Assembly (NCBI GenBank): GCA_001970855.1
Contig: LSSN01001596.1
Location: 1 to 32,605 of the forward strand
DNA length: 32,605 bases
Source: Smittium culicis
Taxonomy: Eukaryota > Kickxellomycota > Harpellomycetes > Harpellales > Legeriomycetaceae
Direction of reading: 5' to 3'
The translations under genes were made by a program, and so were the position numbers. Below the pieces are notes generated by a model. The model worked only from the letters and a program-made list of their open reading frames with translations. It was not told the origin of the DNA and searched no databases. This document shows, one piece after another, positions 22,893-31,080 of this stretch (position 1 is its first letter; every line of letters begins with the position of its first letter).

Positions 22893-24051
22893 TTTCTCAT
22901 AAGCATCTCACCACCACTAAAGAATCATCTCAACCTAAACCTTGTCCGTCCTTTTTTTTCTTCCTCCTCTATGCCTCAAGACTTACAAAATCGGACCTCT
23001 TTTGTATTTTTATGCGTATTTCAGGATTGATTCTCCTTTTTTTTGTCAAAGGAAAAATAGAGATTTTGCTACCTTTTGCTTAATAAATCTTAATTATTGT
23101 TTTATCTATTTTTTAAAACTTTTTTATTGATAGTTATAGTTTTGTAAATTTTAAAAAATTATCACCTTTTTTTCGTTACCACTTTAATAAAACCTTGATG
23201 GCAACTTGATCCTATTTTTAAGCTTTAACGTTTGCTCTTAGAATATATTACTTTTTCTACGTCACCCCCTCCCCCATTCTCCCTCTTTCAAGCAATTATA
23301 AATTATAAAATTCATAACTTGTTTTTAATAAACAATGGTGGTATATTTGTGCACATTTAGAAAATCACCTGGAATTCCCAACTTATTTTAAGAATTTAAA
23401 ATAAAAATAAACCTAAACAAAAAATTTTTCTTAAACTAAGTTCTATTCATATTTTCAATATTTTCAACATTGGAAAGGTGTGAGTGAAAATATTAATGCT
23501 CTCCAAATAGATGATTGTATCGTTTTAAAGAATTTCTTGTATGATTATAATCTTATTTTATTATTTTTTAAAAAAAAAAGACTATAGAGGTATGTAATAT
23601 TTTTTATATATGATTGGCGTTGTTATAGATACTATGCAGAAACGAATATATTTAAAATAGCAATGATTTTATATTTACTAGTATAGACAATAAATTTTCG
23701 AATTTTTTGCATAAAGCGCTGAAAAATAGACCATAACCTTTAATATTATTATTTCAAATTTATTATTAAGATCCATTTTTCCCATTAGCTTTAAAGTAAA
23801 AAAGAGGTTTGAATAGAAGATTATGTCAGAATCCTTGTTTAGTTTTCATTACAATACGTCTAACCATCATACAACAGCTGTTATACACTAATATCATAAA
23901 CGGGATTTTATTGTTAAATAAAAGAATACTTATTTTGTTAGCACTCATACATAGTTAGATCATATACACTTCCCTCCCCACCTTCCACAAGTTTATATAA
24001 ATTTAACATTTAATTCATAATATCCATTTATTTAAAAAAAAAATCACTAAA
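22893..24051. other. AT-rich intergenic region
   Basis: No gene seen. It should hold the 3' end of the Ser/Asn-rich gene and the promoter of the next gene. A pyrimidine-rich stretch with TATATAAA at 23994-24001 lies about 50 bases before the next start codon. Confidence 0.5.
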
Positions 24052-25399
24052 ATGAGAAAAGTCACATTGTTTGGCGAGTATTCAGTGTTCAAAAGCTCAG
24101 TAAGAATCGATATGATATACATGCAAGTGTTCATAACATCAAGAAAGAACAAAAATATCGCTTATTTCCTTATTGCGCTAACGGGATTAATTCATCAACT
24201 ACTCAGGTATATTGATAAACTGGCCGAAACGAGGTTTGGTAGCAGAGAAGCCTTTTTATCATTATTTTTTTGATAGTTCGATCACACTCTTGATATAAAC
24301 GATAATGAATTTTTTTTAAAAAAAAATCATATAGTGATAGGTGGTATGTACAAGTGATTTCAAAATTGGCTTTATTTTTTGTTTCAACGATTGTTGGGCT
24401 TATACTTGTATCAATAGCTATTAATGGGAATGTATATACTCTGTTTTCTGCTGTAAGAAATGTGTATCTAGGAAATTACAAATTTAATTAATACTTTTTT
24501 CCCCTAAAATAATAATATAAATATAAATATGTGTGTGTATTAAGGTTATAGGTTTATCATTTGGTAACTGCATATCGAATATTCTGATAATGTTTTACAT
24601 TCCTGAAATACCACGACCAGAAAGTGGAAGAAGAAAAGGTCAATTTATGGGAAACAACAAAGATATAGAGTATCAGCCACATATGCCTAAAAACATAAGA
24701 ATATGGCAAAATAAAAACAATGGCGGCGGGTTTGGTACAAGCAGCAGTAAGGATACGCGAAACATGATCGAATTCCAGCGTAAGCGGCCAGAGTTAGCGG
24801 TTACAGCCTCGCACAGCACACCATCTGCAAAAAATCTTGCGGCAAATAATATAACAAATAGAATAGGGGGCAGCGCGGCTGTGAGCGGCAGGATTCTTTC
24901 TAACTACGCAAACAGCAGTATCGATGAGCACGGCGATAATATTAATAACGAGCTTGTGCGTGACCAGTTTATCGAGCCTATATCTAGCAGAAATACGGCT
25001 CCAGCAAAGAGTACCCGCTTGCTGTCTAATCTTTATGGAAAAGTGGCAGCTGCGAATGGTGGCACCAATTACAATATCGCGAGCGAAAATAACGGCGCAA
25101 AAATCAATAGCACCAGTAAGTTCAAAGACGAAAATTCGTTTGAATCGTACGCATCGAGCATCACGCCCAGCTCAAACGCGAACAAACACTCTTATGCGCA
25201 AAAATTCAAAAAAAATACTAAAAGCGGAGGTAGAAACAAAGATTATGAAAAAAGCCAAAACAAGAAATCAACAAAAAGTAGACCTGTCGAGTCTGACATC
25301 GAATCGTGTGAGTATATACGATCAGATTATAGTGGATCGAGCAGTAACGACTCAAGTAGTGAATCTAGCAGCGAATATTCATCAGATTCTTCAAATTAA
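24052..25399 (+). CDS. Unknown membrane protein with acidic Ser tail, three exons
   Basis: Inferred exons are 24052-24206, 24335-24452 and 24545-25399. Intron 1 (128 bp) starts GTATAT and ends CATATAG; intron 2 (92 bp) starts GTAAGA and ends ATTAAG. Both joins keep frame and give 375 residues. About the first 120 residues hold three hydrophobic segments: NIAYFLIALTGLIHQLL, ISKLALFFVSTIVGLILVSI and VIGLSFGNCISNILIMFYIP, the third completed by the intron 2 splice. After IPEIPRPESGRRKG comes a long hydrophilic, Asn/Ser-rich domain, a Lys-rich stretch (about 310-335), and a terminal acidic serine tract. I do not recognise the family. Short N-terminal membrane hairpins with long soluble tails occur in nuclear-envelope and ER proteins, but nothing here proves that. 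Exon 1 is the least certain; an alternative GTAAGA donor lies at 24100. Confidence 0.6.
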
Positions 25400-26034
25400 T
25401 CCAAATAAATCAATCTCCACCCTTTTCTGAACCGAAAATTATTATTATTTCCATAAAAACCCCTTAATAGTGATACAAAATTACTTCACCACTGCAATAT
25501 TTCAACTTGCTGAATTAGACTAGTAAAACATATTATTTATCTAGCTCAGTCGCGCAATCAAGCATAAAAAAAAAGTTAACCAATACTAATATGTATAAAA
25601 TAAAAATATCTGTTTATCTTAATTTGTTCTCGAACATTAAATTTGTGATAATATTTTTTAAAACACAGAATTTTTTATTATCTTATTTTTCTCTGTATGG
25701 GAGATAATTTACTAGTGTTAACTTGTAAGCAAATTGTTGCAATAATAAGTATCACATTTAATCATAATTCAATAAAAAATCTTAATATTTTTTTTAGCAA
25801 ATAATACTTGCAAAATCAATTGAATAAATATATATTCTGATACTAATTTTTATTTCAGCCAATGATATTGGCTCTTTTGATATTTAGGCCAATAATGTTG
25901 AATTTTTTTCAAGGTGAAATATTCTTGGGTAATTAAAATTTTAGAAAATACTACTGAATATGCAATTCAAAATCTTTTTGGTTTATCTAAATCAATCTAG
26001 AAAATATAATAAATAGTAAGAAAGGCACAAATAA
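25400..26034. other. AT-rich intergenic region
   Basis: No gene. Contains a short palindrome, agccaat-gat-attggct, at 25857-25873. The MITE cluster starts at its right edge. Confidence 0.5.
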
Positions 26035-26375
26035 TTAACCCATTCACAGGCAGTAAACTATTTTTTGTCTACCAAATATAGCCAACTGAATTCAATCATA
26101 ATAAAGTAATTATGAAGCATTATAATTTATTGACTTAATTTAGGGTAGTAGTAAATAATAAATTTACTTTTAACCCTTTCCCGTCCAACACTCTTTGAAA
26201 AAATCAATTTAGTGATCCGTTTATGATTTATAAGTACATTTATCATTTGCAGTAATATTATAATATAGCAATAATTCTTAAGGCCTCAGAATTATGCTAC
26301 TTTAAATGAGTAAAATTTGCTAAATTTGGTAAATCAAAAATGGTCTACCGCCCGTGAAAGGGTTAAACCATAAAC
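26035..26375 (-). mobile_element. Family A MITE, reverse orientation, interrupted by another copy
   Basis: Starts TTAACCCATTCACAGGCAG at 26035 and matches the reverse complement of family A up to aatttactt at 26169. The next base pair of the family (accataaacgaa) resumes at 26367, after the nested copy 26170-26366. Similarity is lost soon after 26378, so the far end is decayed. Confidence 0.75.
26170..26366 (+). mobile_element. TTAA MITE, family A
   Basis: 197 bp, TTAACCCTTTCCCGTCCAAC...CTACCGCCCGTGAAAGGGTTAA (last 17 bases CGCCCGTGAAAGGGTTA plus A). Both TTAA flanks are intact. The inverted ends TTAACCCTTTC/GAAAGGGTTAA are perfect. It is inserted into the reverse-oriented copy around it. 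No coding capacity; resembles piggyBac-type non-autonomous elements. Confidence 0.88.
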
Positions 26376-26447
26376 GAAACAAAAGTTCCTTATCTGAAAT
26401 CAATCTCTCATAAATGTAAGTTTTCATCGAGGAACGAAGCTATTTTA

Positions 26448-26650
26448 TTAATCCTTTCCGGGGCCAACGCGCATAAACTTGATTAAAAATCATAATTGGA
26501 TAAGCCAATTTACTTTTATTTGTTATTAGATACAAAAATATTATTTATCAGCCAATAATTTATTATTATCTTAAATATATTATCATATCGTCGTTTGGTT
26601 GGATAATTTTGATAGTTCAAAAAAAAAGCCAACCGCCCCTGAAGGGTTAT
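26448..26650 (+). mobile_element. TTAA MITE, family B
   Basis: About 203 bp, from TTAATCCTTTCCGGGGCCAAC to AGCCAACCGCCCCTGAAGGG followed by TTAT. The internal segments aattggataag, tttatcagccaataattt and gtttggttggat are shared with the copies at 16-213 and 29418-29616. Confidence 0.8.
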
Positions 26651-27092
26651 CGATTTTTGGGGTCAGCGAGCTTTAACTTATTGAAAAATAATAATTGGAT
26701 AAACATTTTAAAAGCGATATGGGTGATTCTTTATGAGTGGGTCAATTTATGGGTTTAAGTATTACAGTGTATAAACTTGGATTATAAATTATAACCAATA
26801 AGTTAATTGCTCATTTTTTTGGCAAATAAAAGATTCAATTTAAAATGAATAAATGGAATAATTGAAATGCCTTTTCAATCACGCCAATAATAATTACACA
26901 TAATGAATATCCAAGCCAATAACATTAAACTGTAACAAAGTGTTCTCTTCGTTCAGAATCTCCCGTATCTTAAATTGTGTGATTTTGCTATTATACAAAA
27001 ATATATTATTGCTCTATATTATTTTATCAGCTTATCACTTGGTTGGATAGCATTGCTAGTTCAAAAAAAGTCAACCGACTTGAAAGGGTTAA
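26647..27092 (+). mobile_element. TTAA MITE, family B, with internal insertion
   Basis: The left part (ggggtcagcgagctttaactt...aataataattggata, to about 26705) and right part (about 26985-27092, ending gtcaaccgacttgaaagggttaa) match family B. About 270 bp of unrelated AT-rich DNA lies between. It appears to share its left TTAT with the preceding copy. Confidence 0.6.
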
Positions 27093-27826
27093 ACCCCTTG
27101 TGAAAACAAAATTGTATTAGATTCATTTCGTGGACCGGTGCTTTTTTACATTAAAAATTTATTTGTCAATATTAATTATATAAAATTATTGGTTGCACCA
27201 GTAATTCTATTTGATGTTAATTTCTAACATAATCTAGAATTAAAAGTAGCAATAATTAGTAGGGAAATTATAATAGTAAACGTTACGACCCTTGAAATAA
27301 CCTTTCATTAAAATTATTTGATACAATTAGTTGTATTTGGCCAATAATTTTTGATCTCAGATCACTATTTATGGCATATCTATAACAAACAGGTAACAAT
27401 TTTTCTGACCAATCCTGTTGGGTTATTTGTTCATAAATTCTAAATATATTGGCATAATTGAGAATGTGTATAGAATTTTATATATTTTGATTTGCTAAAA
27501 AAGTTAATTTTTTTTAATGGAGAACAGAAAAATGTGAAATTTAATTATTTCAACTCTTTAGACTATTAAGTGGTTTTTCCAGCAAAATACCCTCGTAGTC
27601 TAATTACTAACAGCGAATTGAACAGATGAAAAATTACGCCTATTCAAACAACCACGCACATTCAATATCGCAAAAATGAAAATATACGGCTAAACTGTAT
27701 TTAAAGCTGTTACAGAACAGTAAATTTTGATAGTACGTTACTTTTAATTTATTTATATCAAGGCTATGGACTATTATAACATTTGGCTTTGAAGCCCAGC
27801 TCAAAATGCTTTTCTTCTACCCTCGC
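27093..27826. other. AT-rich spacer between MITEs
   Basis: No gene and no clear element copy seen. Confidence 0.5.
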
Positions 27827-28023
27827 TTAACCCTTTCCCATCCAACACTCTTTAAAGAAATCAATTTATTGATTCGTATATGACTCATACACAAATCTAT
27901 TATTTGCTGCTATTTTGTAATAAACCGATATCGTTTAAAATCTCGGAATTAATCGATTATCATTGAACACAATTGACTATATTTAGCGGGTCAAAAATAG
28001 TCTACTGCCCGTGAAAATGTTAA
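27827..28023 (+). mobile_element. TTAA MITE, family A
   Basis: 197 bp, TTAACCCTTTCCCATCCAAC to CTACTGCCCGTGAAAATGTTAA (right terminal GGG mutated to ATG). TTAA on both sides. Same length as the 26170 and 28789 copies. Confidence 0.85.
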
Positions 28024-28409
28024 TAAATTTTTTATATTTATATATTATTGGATACAGTCGAATATCGAAGCCGTATATAATGTAAAAAGTTAAATTATAA
28101 GCTTTTTAATATTATCTAATTAATCCATATAGGAAAATACAAAACCTTGCAATTAGTAATGTCTTTAGAACTTTTTTTTTTAAATATTCAACTAAAAAAA
28201 AAAGTATACAAATAATAAATTTATTTCTTTTAAGGATAGTGGGTCGCTTTTGATATTAGAGGATATTAATTTAAAAAGCGCTTTACACTAAATGTGTAAT
28301 ACTGTTATAATTTCCATATGCAATTGTTAATGAATAAATTCATTATATGAGCGATTCTAATTGAAGAAAGCGCCTTGTTGATGATAATAGTTATTGGATC
28401 GATTGTAAA

Positions 28410-28605
28410 TTAACCTTTTCCAGTCAAACACTCTTAAAAAAAATTGGATTTAATGATTCGATTATGATTTATAAGAAAGTTTATTATTTGCTGCTATGTT
28501 ATAAGGTGCAATATCGCTTAAGGCCTCAGAATTAAAGTATTAATATTTAGCACAGTTAGCTATATTTGGTATATCAAAAACAGCCAACCTCTGAGAAAGG
28601 GTTAA
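28410..28605 (+). mobile_element. TTAA MITE, family A
   Basis: 196 bp, TTAACCTTTTCCAGTCAAAC to CAACCTCTGAGAAAGGGTTAA (with the last AA completing TTAA). The internal cgcttaaggcctcagaatt block is shared with the 26170 copy. Confidence 0.85.
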
Positions 28606-28788
28606 GAGATATCAGTTTATTGTATAATGACAGCAAATAATAGATACACTATTAAATCATAAACGAATCATATGACTCAGTTTTTTTAAGAGCGATAAAC
28701 CAGATAGGGTTGGTATAATAGAATGCAATTTATTGAATTTATTAGATAAATATTAAAAAGTACTTGATTTAAAATTTCATGAATAACT

Positions 28789-28985
28789 TTAACCCTTTTC
28801 TGTCCAACACTCTTAAATAATCCGAATTTATTGATTCGTTTATGGTTTATAAGTAAATTTATTATTTGCTATTATTCTCCAACTAACCAATATTTTTTAA
28901 GGAGATGGAATCAAACTGTTTTTGATGAAATCAGTTGGCTATATTTTGTAGGTCAACAATAGTCTACCGCCCGTGAAAGGGTTAA
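28789..28985 (+). mobile_element. TTAA MITE, family A
   Basis: 197 bp, TTAACCCTTTTCTGTCCAAC to CCGCCCGTGAAAGGGTTAA. Its right TTAA (28982-28985) is also the left TTAA of the next copy. Confidence 0.88.
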
Positions 28986-29175
28986 CCCTTTCCTGCCCAA
29001 CACTCTTTGAAAAAATTAATTAAATGATTCGTTTATGATTTATAAGAAAGTTATTATTTGTCGTTTTTTACAGTATAACAATATTTCTTAAAGTTTCGGA
29101 ATTGAATTATTATAATTGAGCTCTATTGGTTATATCTGGTGGGTCAAAAATAGTCACCGCCTGTGAAAGGGTTAA
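28982..29175 (+). mobile_element. TTAA MITE, family A, tandem with the previous copy
   Basis: 194 bp, TTAACCCTTTCCTGCCCAAC to CACCGCCTGTGAAAGGGTTAA. Head-to-tail with the copy before it, sharing one TTAA. Confidence 0.88.
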
Positions 29176-29340
29176 GGGAGATTTGAAAATTTTATTCCTA
29201 AATTTTAATCGTTTATAAAAAATAGGTGACATTATTGGCTGAGCTATTTATTCATTTTTTAATATTCTGGTCCAGTTAAAAACCTAAAAACATTCTAAAT
29301 GAGCCTAAATGTAGTTCAAAACTTTCATCGCGTGAAAAGA

Positions 29341-29421
29341 ACCGACTTAATCGATTTTCATTGAGCGCAGTTGGCTATATTTGGTGGTCCAAAAATAGTC
29401 TACCGCGCGGGAAAGGGTTAA
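29341..29421 (+). mobile_element. TTAA MITE, family A, 3' part only
   Basis: Only the right half is recognisable: cgacttaatcgattttcatt, ggctatatttggtgg and TCTACCGCGCGGGAAAGGGTTA plus A in three blocks. The left end is missing or diverged. It shares its TTAA with the family B copy to the right. Confidence 0.75.
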
Positions 29422-29616
29422 CCCTTTCTGGAGCCAACACTCTTGCACTTATTCAAAAAATAATAATTGGATAATTCTATTTAGAGATTTTTTTTATCAA
29501 TTGTGATAGTGTTATAGCCAACAAATCATTATCAGTTTTTATTGATAAATCAATTTTCGACTTTATTGGGTAATTTTGGTAGCTCGAAATAAGACAAACG
29601 CACCTGAAATGGATAC
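29418..29616 (+). mobile_element. TTAA MITE, family B
   Basis: About 199 bp, starting TTAACCCTTTCTGGAGCCAAC, with aataataattggataatt, tgggtaattttggtagctcg and a decayed right end, cgcacctgaaatggatac. The left TTAA is shared with the family A remnant before it. Confidence 0.75.
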
Positions 29617-30033
29617 ATGAAACAAATATTACAATTCCAAAAAAATAGCGCTGTTGATTGTATCTGTTTATTTGTCTAAATTAAATAATCCCGAATAATT
29701 TTTAAAACTACCAGTGAATATTTGTATAACTCTTTTTTATAAAATGTATTTTCATATATATTCAAATTTTGATTAAATATTCTAATTGTAGTGTGAAAGA
29801 CTAAGAAGATTCAATCACCTAACCAAAAGACTATTCTGTAAGACGTTTTGTCTTGCAGATCTTAGGCGCTATACGGTAAATAATATTATATTGACCATTA
29901 TACAACACTAATAATACTTTTTTACTAGCCCCTCAAAAGCTTTAGAGCACTTATTAAATATATTGGACATCAATATACGTATATTATATATAATTAGAAA
30001 GTTTATAAACTGGCGTTTTGGTAAATTTAATAT
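29617..30033. other. AT-rich spacer between MITEs
   Basis: No gene or element copy seen. Confidence 0.5.
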
Positions 30034-30229
30034 TTATCCCTTTCCAGCCCAGCACATTGAAAAAACAATTAGTTGATTCGTTTATTGTTTATTATTTATA
30101 ATTATATACATTATTTACATTCTACATTAAACCAATATTTTTTAATACCTTGGAATTAAATTAAATTATCAAACTCAATTGGCTATATTTCTTAGATCAA
30201 ACCCAGTCTACCGCTCGTGAGAGGGTTAA
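30034..30229 (+). mobile_element. TTAA MITE, family A
   Basis: 196 bp. Left flank TTAT, then CCCTTTCCAGCCCAGCAC; right end CTACCGCTCGTGAGAGGGTTA plus A. Its right TTAA is shared with the next copy. Confidence 0.82.
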
Positions 30230-30428
30230 CCCTTTCCCGTCCAGCTCACTTTGAAAAATCAAATCTATTGATTCGTTTATGAACTATGAATTATAATTAT
30301 AATTGGTATTTGTTGTTATTTTACAATGTACCAATACTTCTTAAAGTATCGGTATTAAAGTATTTTAATTGAATGATGTTTGCCATATTTTGTAATCAAA
30401 AGTAGTCTACCGCGCGGGAAAGTGTTAT
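30226..30428 (+). mobile_element. TTAA MITE, family A, tandem with the previous copy
   Basis: 203 bp, TTAACCCTTTCCCGTCCAGC to CTACCGCGCGGGAAAGTG followed by TTAT. Slightly longer owing to an 'ataattataatt' expansion in the left third. Confidence 0.82.
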
Positions 30429-31080
30429 GGTGCTCGAATATTTATTCAATATTCTGAAATTTTCAAACATGCTAGTTGGTAACAATCACTAAGATTTGGT
30501 AAAATATAATACTGTGCTATCTTTACGTCTCTTTTTTTTCCATTGGCTAGTTTTGGCTATTAGTATTTAAACATCCGATCCTGTAATTACAAATTGGCTT
30601 GAGATTTTCCCATATTTAAAAGCTTAATTTTTTAAGTTATTATGTAAAAGAGCATTAGATAAAAATGTAAATAAGTACGTAGCAAACAGAAAACCTATAA
30701 CCAAATCAGAGTATCTAGAAATGCTAGAAATAGGTAAAGGGATTGACAAAAAAAATTTTTTTTACTAAATTTTACTTGTAAGTAAAAATATTTGAATTAA
30801 CTGTTTTTTAAATATTAGTAATACAAAGTATTAGTTATAGAAGGCTCAGCTAAACGTTACATTAAAATATCTAGATGGAATAATATAAAAAAATTTCTTT
30901 ATTTTTAATTATTATGGCAGTTGAAATAAAAAAGGCATATAAATATGGGCTTGTTGAACATAATTAAATATGTTTTTAATAATGCCCTATCGCCAAAAAT
31001 AAATGTTAATCTAATAAACTAATAATTTTTTTATCCTCTTGATTTTTTTTATTTAAAGCTAGAAATTACAATTAATCAAC
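30429..31080. other. Upstream region of the peptide transporter gene
   Basis: AT-rich, no gene. Presumably contains the promoter and 5' leader of the transporter that starts at 31081. Confidence 0.5.
30936..30945 (+). promoter_or_regulatory. Candidate TATA box of the peptide transporter
   Basis: catataaata, about 135 bases before the start codon. A good TATA match in a plausible place, but AT-rich DNA produces such matches by chance. Confidence 0.3.

Noticed and set aside
24924..25430. 168-codon frame overlapping the tail exon at 24545-25399
   Set aside because: Shifted frame of the Ser/Asn-rich exon; composition looks like a shadow and it starts internally.
25857..25873. Short palindrome agccaat-gat-attggct
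   Set aside because: Seven-base arms are expected by chance at this length and composition.
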